64,000 nucleotides of DNA from Phocoena phocoena (taxonomy: Eukaryota; Chordata; Mammalia; Artiodactyla; Phocoenidae), in NCBI RefSeq assembly GCF_963924675.1, contig NC_089238.1, forward strand, positions 41,992,879 to 42,056,878, read 5' to 3'. Position 1 is the first letter of the stretch, and every line of letters begins with the position of its first letter. This document shows positions 12,701 to 21,995 of the stretch, piece by piece. Under the pieces are notes generated by a model. That model worked only from the letters and a program-made list of their open reading frames with translations. It was not told the DNA's origin and made no database searches. Position numbers and translations under genes: made by a program.

Positions 12701-15700
12701 ATAAGACTTAAGGCTAAGGCACATTGATATGACCCGGAAAATTGCTGGACTCCTTTTTAACCAAAAATTTTTCCTGTTTCACTTGTTTGGAACCCAAAAG
12801 CTATAATCTAACATTAAAATCAGTCAGTGGGAACAGTGAAACCACTCATGCACAGAAATTTGAAATTAAGGATTTATGAGTAATGAATTTACATCCAGAT
12901 TATTTCTGTATTTTGAGGAGGAAAATTCTGATTTACCCAGATGAATAGACGCAGATAGTAACAATTTCCTTTAATAGTTTGCCTTGTAATCTCAAGGTAT
13001 TTTTAAATTAAACAGAACTAGTAATAGCAGGAAAACATTTTTCACTAATTAGTGATGATATTGCCATTCACAGATTGAATCGCTAATGTTCCCTTACAAG
13101 TTGTCACCGTCAACTAAAAGTCAGATAAGAACTACAAAAAACTTACAATAAGCATTAAAAGTTTAGAGAACGATATCAAACTGCAGCATTTAATGGGTTT
13201 GCCTGTTACTGCATGACTTAATCTTTACTGCACTGTGGCAAAAGCATGTACTGCTCTTTGAGCCTTGCCTGGCATTTGAAGGTGTTCCTGTGTACTAGTG
13301 CACATGCCTTGTGACTGAACATAAATTTCCATGCCTAGGCATTTATTTCTTTTAAATCCAGTGTAGAGCTGTAGATTCCCTGTTCAATGACATGTTTATG
13401 AGCAATTCATACAAATGTAGAGACAGCAGGGAAAGCTTTTTTCTGAGGTTCTCTGTGAATGCTGTTAGTTTTGTTGACAGTTAAACTTGCATTTTTTAAA
13501 AAATGCAGTTAAAGTTTATTGTTTGGGGAAATAGATTTACGGAACTTCCATAGAATAGAACTTTTTGAATTCCAAAGAGCATTATTTTAAAACTACCGAC
13601 CTAGACCATCCAGTCTTTCCTGAGGGAAGGAATCCTATTTTAGTTTTCTGTTTCTGTTATTTATTCCCAGCTTCACTGCACAGTGCCTGCTTACAATTTC
13701 CCTGTGACTGCTCTGGCCATCGCCCCCAATACCAACAACCTTGTCATTGCTCATTCTGACCAGCAGGTAAGAGATCCCAGTGCTTTCTAATCCCCTCCAA
13801 ATGGATAGTAACTTGGAAGCTGAGATAACGACAATTTTGGAGGAGCTTTTCTTTGACAGTACTGGACAATATAAAGGTAGTTTTCTCTTATGTGCAGTAA
13901 AGCTTCCATGTATGGCCTGATCATAGGCCAGTAACATCCATTGGCTTGATGGGTCACAATGGAACGGTGAAACACTGAGATTCTAGAATAAAAAGGTATG
14001 AGAAGGAGGAAGAATTTTCAAGGGCTCAATTTTACTGATTGTTTTTAGGCTAGGATGAAATGGACTCAGGTGTTAGAGTGGATATGGGAGAACAATGAAA
14101 TAATCAGAAAGGGAATGTAAACCAACTATCCCCTTTAAAATCGCATCAAAAAAATAAAGTACTTAGGAATATGACTCACCAAGGCTTATATGCTGAGAAC
14201 TATAAGACATTAATAAAGGAAATTGCAGATGATTCAAAGAAATGGAAAGCTATCCCCTGCTCTTGGATTGGGAGAATTAATATTGTTAAAATGGCCATAC
14301 TACCCAAAGCAATCTATAGATTTAATGCGATCCCTATCAAATTACCTGTGACATTTTTCACAGAACTAGAACGAATAATCCTAAAATTTATATGGAATCA
14401 TAAAAGACCCAGAATTGGGGCTTCCCTGGTGGTGCAGTGGTTGAGAATCCGCCTGCCAGTGCAGGGGACATGGGTTTGATCCCTGGTCTGGGAAGATCCC
14501 ACATGGCACAGAGCAACTAAGCCCATGCACCATAACTACTGAGCCCGCGTGCCACAACTACTGAAGCCCACTCGTCTAGAGCCCATGCTCCACAATGAGA
14601 AGCCCCCGCAATGAGAAGCCCGCGCACTGCAACAAAGAGTAGCCCCCGCTTGCCACAACTAGAGAAAGCCCATGCGCAACAGCGAAGACCAACACAGCCA
14701 ACAATAAATAAAATAAATAAATTTATTTTTAAAAAATAAATAAAAATTAAAAAAAATAAAAGACCCAGAATTGCCAAAGCAAGCCTGAGGAAAAAGAACA
14801 AAGCAGGAGGCATAACCCTCCCAGACTTCAGACAATACTACAAAGCTACAGTAATCAAAACAGCATGGTATTGGCACAAAAACAGACATGTGGATCAATG
14901 GAACAGACTAGAGAGCCCAGAAATAAACCTATACACCTATGATTGGTTAATCTTCAACAAAGGAGGCAAGAATATACAATGGGCAAAATTAGTTCTTTGT
15001 CTGCCACTTTTCCATACCAAGTTGTAAGGAGAATATAATTGTAAGAAGATCTTTAAAATATCTGAGCTATAGAACATATTATGTATGAACTGGTCAATAC
15101 TTATATATCCTCATCTGTAAAATGGGCTTGATAATACCTTCCTCAACGAGCTATTGGAAAGATTAAATGTGATCCAAGAAGCACATTTAAATAGACCACT
15201 AGGCAGATGATGCTTGCTACTTTGATTAGCAGTTTTTACACTCACACATGCACACACATACACGTTATATCCAGAAAATGAAATCTCTCATTTAAGTTCT
15301 TCTGTCATTAAAACTAGCGGGAAATTTTTTGGTACCTGTTTAATTAACAGAGATTGAGTTAATAATACACAGTGCGGCTAGGGAAACAGCACTTCATATA
15401 TTGCATAAATTAGTATACTGCTTTAGAGGACATTTTGAAGATATCTAAAAAAAACTTAAATCCACATAATCTTTGATTCAGAAGTTCCAATTCTAGAAGT
15501 TCTTCCCATAGGTATATGCTTTTAGTTGTGCAAAAAGACATTGATTCAGAGATAATCATTATAACTTTATGTGTAGTAGCCAAAGATTGCAAATACCTAA
15601 ATGCTCATTAAGCAGACTAGGTAAATAAATCCTGGTACATCCAAGAAGTGAGTAGATTATTACATGTTCTTCAAAAGGGGCATGAGTGATGTGTGTATAC

Positions 15701-18700
15701 ATTGATATGGGTCAGTCTCCATGGTATAATGCTAATGAAAAATGCAACATACGGAATAGTGTGTACTGTATGCATAAAATATCTCTGAAAAGATGCAAAC
15801 AAGAAACAGGCTGCTTTTGTCTTGGGGAAAAGAGATATTACGATTGCAGGTGGTTTTCCACTATAAACCTTTCTGTGCTGTTTGAATTGTTTATTGTTGT
15901 GTAACTTACCTTAAAATTTTTTTATTTAAAAAAAAAGTAGTGAAAATGCATATTGCTGAATATGATACAGCCAAGGTTTGTATAGATATTTTCTGGTTCA
16001 GGCTGACCCTTCTTTGGTCTTTCTGGGTACCTGCCTGCACTTGCTCTGTGTCATATCCTTCCTCAGGTATTTGAGTACAGCATTCCAGACAAACAGTATA
16101 CACAATGGAGCCGGACCATCCAGAAGCAGGGGTTTCATCATCTTTGGCTCCAAAGGGATACTCCCATCACACATATCAGTTTTCATCCCAAGAGACCAAT
16201 GCACATCCTTCTCCATGATGCGTACATGTTCTGCATCATCGACAAGTCGTTGGTGAGTTATTCACCACTACCACCTGTGCTGTCCCTGGTTCTATTAGGA
16301 ATCTTTCCATTCTAAAAGCAAAAGAGGACAATAAATTAGAGGAAGGAGAATCAGAATAAAGGTTGCTAGTACATTCTTTGGAGGAGAGGAGCTTTTGTTT
16401 TGCAGATTTCCTCATTTTCCTACCCAGTCTCATGAGGCTCCCAGGGAAGGAGCAGCCCCTTGTGTATTGGTTTTTGCTGATTTGACTATTTCTCTGCTTT
16501 GTCTCTCAGCACATAAACTTAAATAGGAAAGAGATTAGGTCCGTATTCGGAAAGTGACCATAATCAGGGAATACCATTGGTTTGGCTAAATCACTTCCAC
16601 CTTTGCACCCTGGGATGACTGACATGATTTCATTAAAGGAGATACAGGCTGGGGTTTTGACCACTTGTGCCCCTTGGCTGAATATACTGAAACACTATCT
16701 GCAGGCTTGAGGGGTTGGTCTTAGTGTTTTGAAAAATGACCAGTTAGGAAAATTCCATTCTTCATGGCTGTGATTTAGGTGGGATGTGAGCATTCTTTTC
16801 CGTTATAGAATCTAGCCTCTGCCAGCTGCAGTTTTGATTCACCCCAAATTTCGTGTTTTTTTCTGGACAGGCACTTCCTTTCCTAGGAGCAGTGTGAGCT
16901 ATGGCCATGCCTATAATGCACTTTGGGCTTAGATTACAGCCAGTACAGTGTTTTGGTGTATCTGTGAAGGTGGGCGTAGGAGGAACACGGGGAAAGCAGC
17001 AGATGGCTCTAAAGGAGGTGTGCATGGTGATGTGTCACTGGAACTCATCTCGTGGGCCCTGTGTCCTCTGGGTGTGGGAAGCAGAGCTGGCTGACAAGTG
17101 CCTTCTGTGAGATGAGTGATAAAGGAAGGGCCCCTCCCATTCATTTGCCTCTTTATAACTCAGCCTAGATCAGCCCATATTTTTCCCCAGGCATTGGTGA
17201 TAAGTCCATCACTTCCTCATGTGGGGCAGAGCTATTTCCCAAGGAAGTCAGAGATAAAATTAAAATATCACTTGCTTGGCTAGAGGCCATCTCTCGAGGT
17301 GTCAGTGACATCTGTGGGGGTGGTTTGTGTTGCAGTTTTGCCTGCGGAGAATTTCAGCCACTTGGCCGGTCTATGACCTGGTTGGGGGAGAGTCTAGAAA
17401 GCAGAGCCTTCATGGGCTGAGCTCCTACACATGCCAGTTTGTTTGTGTCTCACAAAGTGTTACTGACGAGACTGGCCAGAAGCCCCGGCTGGGCCCTTCA
17501 ATCTTGCTGGCGTAGAGTACCAAGCTCTCTTTGCCACATACCCCCACAGTAGAGTACAGTAGAGCTGCAGGAGTGGCTCCAGCTTTCTTCCTGAAGTAAG
17601 AAGAGTCAGGGAGGTAGTAAGTGTATAACATGACAGAAGATTGTGTTCCCCCCAAAAATCACTATTGTTCTTTGGTCTGTAGAGACCCAATAAAAAAAAT
17701 AATGATGTGAACAACACATTTTTGTCTTTTTAGCCTCTTCCAAATGACAAAACCTTACTCTACAATCCACTGCCTCCCACAAATGAATCAGATATCATCA
17801 GGAGGCGCACAGCTCATGCCTTTAAAATTTCTAAGAAATATAAGGTAATACATTTTGCGTTACGTTCTGGGTGGTTGGTTCCTTGTGATATTATCAAAAT
17901 GTAATAAGTCCCACAATGGACAAGAGTGCCTTCATTTTACATGCAGAGAACCTGGTTTTGGGAAACCAGTGACCTTTCTGAGACTGTCTGTCCCTTAGGT
18001 TTGTAGTTCATTGTTCTCGCCTCAGTAGATTAGAGGCAGGCACATCATCCTTCACCAAAATGAAATGCATGGGTAGCTCAGTTGGGGTCTTTGTGTTAAA
18101 ACTGGCTTTTAAATTTGACTTCCAGTGGAGAATGTTCCACAAGATAAATTTCGAGCAAATGGAAGTCATTGAATTTATTAGATGTTCCTTTCTGGGCTCG
18201 GCTTTTCACTCTACTAGAACAGATATCCATTGAGCTTATGGTACTACAGCTGTTTGTGCCAACTCACAAGTTCCATATTCATGCTTCTCAAATCAGAGTT
18301 CCTTGGGCGCCCTGGAACGTTTTCTTGGGGGTCTGCAGAATTTTTTTAAGTGTGGGGGGGTGTTGTAAATTATTCAAGTATGATTAACTTCTTGATGTAT
18401 TTGTAACTCGCCATTTGTCAAGAATTTAGGTTCCAGAGCCCTCTGTTAACATTGATTCCTAAGAAATTTGAGAATCGCAGATTTTCCATACAGAGAAACA
18501 TGAAAAATCTTGCTGAAATCTTAAATGATGGAATTCAGTTATAAAAGCTCCCAACTTTTCCAGTCTTTTAAGTCCTATGGCAGGAAGGATTGTCAGAGAT
18601 TTACACCCCTCCAGCTTGAACGAGGCTAACATTTTAGCCCTAGTTAGTCGATTCAGGACTAGCCCCAGAACCTAACTCCTGGTGGAATCATTACCATCTC

Positions 18701-18824
18701 TCTACAGCCTCTACTCTTCATGGATCTTTTGGATGAAAGAACACTAGTGGCAGTAGAACGGCCTCTGGATGACATCATCGCTCAGCTGCCACCACCCATC
18801 AAAAAGAAGAAATTTGGGACCTAA
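584..18824 (+). CDS. UTP4: UTP4 (cirhin), C-terminal 12 coding exons, spliced
   Basis: This is the 3' three-quarters of UTP4/CIRH1A. The protein is a nucleolar WD40 component of the t-UTP (UTP-A) subcomplex, which loads early on pre-rRNA and supports small-subunit processome assembly and 18S maturation. Twelve exons (584-795, 5707-5878, 5990-6081, 7675-7771, 8551-8615, 9980-10102, 10498-10654, 12543-12649, 13671-13766, 16067-16252, 17734-17844, 18708-18824) all have AG acceptors and GT donors, and their phases join into one open frame of about 510 codons ending in TAA. Added to the missing N-terminal part, this fits the 686-residue human protein exactly if there are no indels (first full residue about 177). 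Recognisable segments include [40 protein letters not shown] and the basic tail [11 protein letters not shown]. The order, orientation and downstream SNTB2 match human 16q22.1. No frameshift or internal stop is seen, so this is an intact gene cut by the window edge. Confidence 0.96.
1319..1697 (-). mobile_element. L1 LINE 3' end, antisense to UTP4
   Basis: It begins with a T-run and then the complement of a CCAATAAA poly(A) signal (TTTATTGGAGTATAGTTGA). The cetartiodactyl L1 3' UTR text follows (ACAATGTTGTGTTAGTTTC). It is 5'-truncated and has no ORF2 part. The family name is from memory of the consensus. Confidence 0.75.
2035..2560 (+). mobile_element. Decayed L1-like remnant interrupted by a SINE
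   Basis: AT-rich text on both sides of the SINE at 2219-2353 resembles old L1 3' sequence (lane-like GGTAAGGGGAAAAAGTAGAACAG). The two halves are joined through the SINE target-site duplication AGATATTCTA. The family is uncertain. Confidence 0.35.
2219..2353 (+). mobile_element. tRNA-derived SINE (short CHR-type), + strand
   Basis: It starts GGACTTCCCGGGTGGTCCAG, with a pol III A-box-like TGGTCCAGTGG and a B-box-like GGGTTCAGTCGC, and ends in an A-rich tail. It is flanked by the perfect 10-bp duplication AGATATTCTA (2209-2218 and 2354-2363). Confidence 0.85.
2747..2774. repeat. Perfect 14-bp tandem duplication
   Basis: CTTGAAGAAATTTT occurs twice head-to-tail (2747-2760 and 2761-2774). Just upstream is the small inverted repeat GAGCTTC-TT-GAAGCTC. 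It probably arose by replication slippage. Confidence 0.8.
3007..3311 (-). mobile_element. CHR-type SINE, long form, minus strand
   Basis: It reads from the T-rich end (TTTTATTATTATTTGGCTGC) to the complement of the tRNA-like head (CACTGGGCCACGAGGGAAAT). It is flanked by the 11-bp duplication TTCTGCAAGTT at 2996-3006 and 3312-3322. Confidence 0.85.
3500..3735 (+). mobile_element. MIR SINE remnant
   Basis: MIR features appear in order: GGGTTTGAATCCCAGTCATA (B-box region), a diverged core (CCTTGGGTAAGGTGCTTC), CAGTGTCTTCCTCTGTGAGA, then AGATTAAATGGG and GTGTCTGGCACAG near the 3' end. Confidence 0.75.
4019..4064. repeat. GT/GC-rich dinucleotide microsatellite
   Basis: This is an alternating purine-pyrimidine run (GTGTGTGTGTGCACATGTGT, then GCGCGCGTGTGTGCGCGCG). 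Such tracts can adopt Z-DNA and vary in length. It is followed at once by a C9 run near 4078-4086. Confidence 0.85.
5499..5513 (+). promoter_or_regulatory. Candidate CTCF core motif
   Basis: TCAGTAGGGGGCGCT lies in a UTP4 intron about 200 bp before exon 5707. It is close to the CTCF core consensus CCASYAGRKGGCRS, differing at the first C. It is a motif match only, with no evidence of occupancy. Confidence 0.5.
5707..5878 (+). CDS. UTP4: UTP4 coding exon b (human residues ~247-304)
   Basis: The acceptor is TCTCAG at 5701-5706 and the donor is GTGGGT at 5879. It encodes [19 protein letters not shown], a typical WD40 blade, then [20 protein letters not shown]. It ends after the first base of a glycine codon completed by the next exon. 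The 111-bp intron that follows is the shortest in the gene. Confidence 0.96.
5990..6081 (+). CDS. UTP4: UTP4 coding exon c (human residues ~304-334)
   Basis: The acceptor is CCGCTGCAG at 5981-5989 and the donor is GTAAGT at 6082. It encodes [18 protein letters not shown], then [13 protein letters not shown], and ends in phase 0. Confidence 0.95.
6341..6701 (-). mobile_element. CHR-type SINE, long form, minus strand
   Basis: It runs from a T-rich 5' edge (AAGTTTATTTTATTTATTTT) through GGCTGCATTGGGTCTTCGTT, then the GGGCTTCAGTAGTTGTGGC body, to the complement of the tRNA-like head (CACTGTACCACCAGGGAAGC). I could not see a clear duplication. Confidence 0.85.
6870..7575 (+). mobile_element. L2 LINE remnant (3' region)
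   Basis: The text follows the classic L2 3' pattern: GAGCTATTTCCCGTGCCATC, CTGCTTGGAACGTCCTGCCC, TAAACTGTAAGCTTGAGAGC, then ACAGTGCCTGGCGAATGGTA and a terminal AAATATTTATCAAGTAAATG. The edges are approximate. Confidence 0.65.
7675..7771 (+). CDS. UTP4: UTP4 coding exon d (human residues ~335-367)
   Basis: The acceptor is GGATACAG at 7667-7674 and the donor is GTAAGA at 7772. It encodes [20 protein letters not shown], then [12 protein letters not shown], and ends after one base of a split glycine codon. A few conservative changes from human (for example Ala for Ser after Cys) are expected between species. Confidence 0.95.
7772..8550 (+). other. UTP4: UTP4 intron, no clear feature
   Basis: This 779-bp intron has good GT-AG ends. 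I see no recognisable repeat or additional exon in it. Confidence 0.75.
8551..8615 (+). CDS. UTP4: UTP4 coding exon e (human residues ~367-388)
   Basis: The acceptor is CTTGTTCCAG at 8541-8550 and the donor is GTAAAG at 8616. It is the shortest exon (65 bp). It completes the split glycine and encodes [20 protein letters not shown] followed by K. It ends in phase 0 and joins GPEN of the next exon. Confidence 0.94.
8855..9480 (-). mobile_element. Old L1-like remnant split by a young SINE
   Basis: Flanks of the SINE at 8958-9177 (TTCAAATAATGCAAAAGAGG and CCAATAATGGGACTATACTA) resemble old L1ME-type 3' UTR text read from the other strand. The call rests on general resemblance only. Confidence 0.3.
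8958..9177 (-). mobile_element. Young CHR-family SINE, minus strand
   Basis: A T-run of about 30 is followed by GCAGTACGCGGGCCTCTCAC, the Cys-Gly-rich body and the complement of the tRNA-like head ending CACCAGGGAAGCCC. It is flanked by the perfect 14-bp duplication GCCAGTGGTTTCTT (8944-8957 and 9178-9191), a sign of recent insertion. Confidence 0.93.
9980..10102 (+). CDS. UTP4: UTP4 coding exon f (human residues ~389-429)
   Basis: The acceptor is TGTTACCAG at 9971-9979 and the donor is GTAAGT at 10103. It encodes [20 protein letters not shown], with a downstream [18 protein letters not shown]. This is a whole WD40 blade, in phase 0 at both ends. Confidence 0.96.
10498..10654 (+). CDS. UTP4: UTP4 coding exon g (human residues ~430-482)
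   Basis: The acceptor is CCCCCAAG at 10490-10497 and the donor is GTGAAA at 10655. It encodes [20 protein letters not shown], then [17 protein letters not shown] and a HTFQPQS end. It stops after one base of a split glycine codon. The acceptor follows a T- and C-rich tract. Confidence 0.96.
10655..12542 (+). other. UTP4: UTP4 intron with one SINE
   Basis: The intron contains old L1- or L2-like text (about 10950-11840, not safely classified) and a long SINE at 11866-12170. No exon-like segment is seen. Confidence 0.7.
11866..12170 (+). mobile_element. CHR-type SINE, long form, + strand
   Basis: It starts GGGACTTCCCTGGTGGTGCA with A-box GTGGTGCAGTGG and B-box GGTTCGATCCC. The GAAGCC-rich body follows, and an A11 tail. 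The target-site duplication is only approximate (GTATGCCTC against GATAAGCCTC), suggesting moderate age. Confidence 0.88.
12543..12649 (+). CDS. UTP4: UTP4 coding exon h (human residues ~482-517)
   Basis: The acceptor is CCTTACAG at 12535-12542 and the donor is GTGCGC at 12650. It completes the split glycine, then encodes [20 protein letters not shown] and [15 protein letters not shown], a complete WD40 blade. The donor is weaker than its neighbours beyond GTG. Confidence 0.96.
12650..13670 (+). other. UTP4: UTP4 intron, no clear feature
   Basis: This 1-kb AT-rich intron ends with TTATTCCCAG. I see no clear repeat or exon in it. Confidence 0.7.
13671..13766 (+). CDS. UTP4: UTP4 coding exon i (human residues ~518-549)
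   Basis: The acceptor is TTATTCCCAG at 13661-13670 and the donor is GTAAGA at 13767. It encodes [20 protein letters not shown], then [12 protein letters not shown], and is phase 0 at both ends. Confidence 0.96.
14119..14995 (+). mobile_element. L1 LINE ORF2 fragment, + strand, interrupted
   Basis: Translation gives the ORF2 (reverse transcriptase) middle region: IKYLGI-like start, [40 protein letters not shown] and [10 protein letters not shown]. After the SINE it resumes with [20 protein letters not shown]. The SINE at 14418-14756 cuts it. It lacks both ends and is dead. Confidence 0.88.
14418..14756 (+). mobile_element. CHR-type SINE inserted in L1 ORF2
   Basis: The head GGGCTTCCCTGGTGGTGCAG is followed by a long body and an A-rich tail with AAATAAATAAAT repeats. 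The flanking 17-bp perfect duplication TAAAAGACCCAGAATTG (14401-14417 and 14757-14773) lies inside the L1 coding text, so it inserted after the L1. Confidence 0.93.
15105..15215 (+). mobile_element. MIR SINE fragment
   Basis: CCTCATCTGTAAAATGGGCT, then GATTAAATGTGATCC and an ACTAGGCAGATGATG end, matches the MIR 3' half. Confidence 0.6.
15405..15915 (+). mobile_element. Old L1-like 3' region remnant
   Basis: The text resembles the L1M ORF2-end/3' UTR series (TTCTAGAAGTTCTTCCCATA, then GGTAAATAAATCCTGGTACA and the CATGGTATAATGCTAATGAA phrase). The ends are approximate and no family is assigned. Confidence 0.4.
16067..16252 (+). CDS. UTP4: UTP4 coding exon j (human residues ~550-611, includes R565)
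   Basis: The acceptor is CCTCAG at 16061-16066 and the donor is GTGAGT at 16253. It encodes [20 protein letters not shown] and [40 protein letters not shown] and SL follow. The arginine codon CGG at 16112-16114 aligns with human Arg565, the residue changed to Trp in North American Indian childhood cirrhosis (established knowledge). Confidence 0.97.
16253..17733 (+). other. UTP4: UTP4 intron, no clear repeat
   Basis: This 1.5-kb intron of near-average composition ends with TTTTTAG. I do not recognise any repeat, and the open frames present look incidental. Confidence 0.7.
17734..17844 (+). CDS. UTP4: UTP4 coding exon k (human residues ~612-648)
   Basis: The acceptor is GTCTTTTTAG at 17724-17733 and the donor is GTAATA at 17845. 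It encodes [20 protein letters not shown], then [17 protein letters not shown]. It is phase 0 at both ends. The basic stretch IRRRTAH lies in the tail after the propellers. Confidence 0.96.
17845..18707 (+). other. UTP4: Last UTP4 intron, no clear feature
   Basis: This 863-bp intron ends CTCTCTACAG. I see no repeat or extra exon. Confidence 0.75.
18708..18824 (+). CDS. UTP4: UTP4 terminal coding exon (human residues ~649-686)
   Basis: The acceptor is CTCTCTACAG at 18698-18707. It encodes [20 protein letters not shown], then [18 protein letters not shown] and a TAA stop at 18822-18824. The lysine-rich tail is a plausible nuclear or nucleolar targeting element (inference). Confidence 0.97.
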   Translation, partial: PLLFMDLLDERTLVAVERPLDDIIAQLPPPIKKKKFGT

Positions 18825-18905
18825 AACAGGGCACTGTCTGTGTCCTTTCTTGAACTGTCTAACCTGTTTTCACAAATCATAATAATAAAACAAAGTTATT
18901 CTTTA
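18825..18905 (+). terminator. UTP4: UTP4 3' UTR and poly(A) signal
   Basis: A short 3' UTR of about 80 bases follows the stop. The canonical hexamer AATAAA lies at 18884-18889. Cleavage is expected about 10-25 bases later, near 18900-18912, where the sequence turns T-rich. Confidence 0.8.
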
Positions 18906-21459
18906 GGACTAGTCATTATGAATGTTATTTTCTAAAATGCTGGACAGGAATTTCCCTTCATTGACTGAAACCGAACAGAAACTCCAAGGTATTGTAGTTG
19001 ATCAGTGTTCCAATTAGCTACAAAGTCATCCAACTTGTTTAGGTCCTGTTTGTTCTTTAGACCACACTCTCAGGGGAAAAAAGCAATAGTTACCTCCTAT
19101 CCCCTAACACATGCTTGAGGCTTCAGAGAGCTGATGACCTTCATTGTCTGCCAGCCTCCAGCCTGCAGCTAGTGCAAAGGAATGGGGACTTGCCTCAAGT
19201 TGCCTTTGAGGACAGGGAAACTATGCTTGCTTATTCAAGATAGCCTAACTACTGACAGCGATAATCAGCCTTATGTTTCAAGAAAGAATATTAACTGTAG
19301 TGCTCCATCTGAAAAGTAGATGCCCTTGGCCTTTGGTAGAGCTATTAATTTTATTTGAAAGGAAAAATCAGGTTTTGGGATATCAGCCCCACTAACCATC
19401 TTTTTATGTTCTATGCCAGTTCTAAAGGTTAAGGAAATATTGGGCATTTTCTCATGGAGTGGGAGTGGAGGTAGGGACCAGATAGCCTGCTATATGTTTC
19501 ACCATTTCTGTTCTCTTCTGCTTGCTTTGACATTGTTATTCCTGTGGGTGTTATCAACTGACTAGTTTTAATGTGATCTTTTCAATTAGAAAGTGAAGAA
19601 CTAAGTTAACCTGAACTAAGCAGATAGATTTCTTTCCCATCTCAGTGGATGTATTCTGTTGCATGCCTGTGGAAACCCAGTATGTGCAGTTTTTTGTTTG
19701 TTTCGAGTGTGAAGGGCTGTAGAATAGACAGAAATATGAGGGCTCTGATGACATCATGGGTAAATCGCTGATGAAAAGCATTTTTGCTGAGATGAACCCC
19801 ACCCTCCAGTTTGGAAAGGGAAAAAAAATGTGGGAATTTAAAGTAAGTGTGTAGGAGGAGAATTAACAGAGGTGATAAGAGAGAGAAACAGAGCCCAATA
19901 ATTTATAATATAAAGCACAGCCTATTTAAGGTTTGCTAAGAGAGACAGCAAGGTTTATAATGGTTGCCACTTCTCTACCCCACCTGTTTATGTTTTTTAC
20001 AGTGATAAGAGTAATTTAAACAAACTTTTTAGGTCATTTGTGTAAAATACCTTTCCTCTTGCTTGAATAAATTTTCTTAGTGAGACATATTCTCCCAGTC
20101 TGCATTCGACTGCACTATTACAAATAGTAATAGTCTATTACAAATAGACTAGACTGGAAGATCCTACCCTTTCTAAGAAATGTTTTAGGTCTTCTTTTGT
20201 GTGATTGAAACCAAAGTTCAAGTCACTGATCTACAGTGAATATGACCAGAGGGAGGCTAGGATGCTTTAAATATTAACTCACTTGCTTTTCCCTGACTGT
20301 AGAGCTATAAATTCAGAGACTCTTTATTAACTGGAATCTAGTTTAAGACTTGATTTACGTAACTTTAAACATATCCTGAAACCTTGTGGATTGTGTTGGG
20401 TGTAATTCTGACGGAGAGGGCTCACAGATCATCTGAGTGAAGAAGTAAAACTGTCTGAAAGTAGAAAGCATTCCTTTGCAACATTTCCAGCCAGTGATTT
20501 GGACTTCCATAAATGGTATGGGAAGTAAAAGCTTTGGGCCTTAAAATTCTTCCTAAGTAGAGAACTTTGAATACAAATGAAATAGAAACTGATTGGGGCA
20601 AGTTAGAGAAACTGCGGGAAGGGAAGGCAAAGTAGTATAAGTAAGAGGACAATTCGGTGCATGTGTTTTAGGGTGATTTTACTTTAGGGATTTGTGTAAC
20701 CTAGGCGCGTTATGTTTCTTTTTCAGGCATTTTGCAGACTGCTGCTCATACTCGAGTTTTACAGAAAAATTTTGATCTGAGACCAACTTGAGAAAGGTCA
20801 TTTTTGCTAACCTGACTCAAATGCTTTAAAAATTCACTTTTCTCATATAGTAGCTAGTAATTGGATCTTTGAATGGATAATGCAACCTTTACCAGGGAGA
20901 TTACAGCAAATTAGACTGTGAGAAACTAAAATCTTGGAATATTGGAAGAAAGTTAGAGATCGTCTAGTTTGGAGGGTTTTAAAGCTTTTTTTTTTTTAAG
21001 CATTGAAACTTTCTTCAAACGGAACTTTGTTCTGAACGGAAACATATGATGCAGATAAAAGAGGAGCTGTTCAGGTTGTTGGGGGTGGGAGTGGGGGAGG
21101 AAGGCACAAAGGTTTCTGAAAGAAAACTGTGTGGCCCTTGGCCTCATTTTTTTTTTTTACCCCCTCCCCCCACCCGGCCTCATTTTTATACTCATGGAAA
21201 TGGAGACCAAGAGGAGAAGAAAGGGATATTTCCCATTGTCACACAATGGTTCATTAGAAAGCCCAGGTGGCATTCTTACAATTATTCCCCCACGGTCTCT
21301 TGGCTGTAGGGACCCAGTAAATATGATTAGCAGGCATGGTATGCAAAAGATTTTCCATTCCACAGGCTGCAGAGAAGATGTTTAAGTATTTCTTGCTCTG
21401 GATGAGCACCCGATTTAACTCTAAGGGTGAGTTCTGTGGGCAGTCTTATGTGTAAACCA

Positions 21460-21855
21460 TATAGAGTGTTGTAATGAACAACCTAGTATGTTATCTGCTA
21501 GTGCTCACATGGGGGTATTTCTCTAAGGTTAATTCCTGGGAGTGGAATTGCTAACCCATACTGTGTTCATTTTCTTTCACTTTTAGTTGTCCTTTGGAGT
21601 TGGCTGTATGTCCATCAGCAGGGTTTGAAAGCACTCATTTCCTTATACTTTGCCATTGTAGTGATAGACTTTAGTTTTAGCCCATCTAATGGGTGAAAAA
21701 TTATATTTTACTTTGCATTTCCCTGTTTACTAATGAGATTGCTCACTTTTTTATGTGTTTTGGCTATTTGGCTAATTGTGTAAATTACATATGCATGACC
21801 TCTTCTTTTTCTCCTAATGTGTTATCTTTTTCTTTCATATTTCAAGGCATTTTAT
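21460..21855 (-). mobile_element. Old L1-like 3' remnant, antisense
   Basis: Phrases such as TTCCTGGGAGTGGAATTGCT, GCCCATCTAATGGGTG and TTGCATTTCCCTGTTTACTA match the reverse strand of old L1 3' sequence. Confidence 0.5.
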
Positions 21856-21995
21856 GATGTAGATCAGTACTGTCCAATAAATTCTCTATGGTGGTGGAAA
21901 TGTTCTGTATCTGTGCTGTACAATAGACACTTGTGGCTCTTGAGCACTTGAAATGTGGCTAGTGTGACAAAGGAACTGACTTTTAAATTTTATTT

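Larger units (their letters stand above)
13767..16066 (+). other. UTP4: UTP4 intron with L1 ORF2 fragment and MIR
   Basis: This 2.3-kb intron holds an L1 ORF2 fragment split by a SINE (14119-14995), a MIR piece (15105-15215) and another old L1-like stretch (15405-15915). It ends at CTCAG 16062-16066. Confidence 0.8.
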
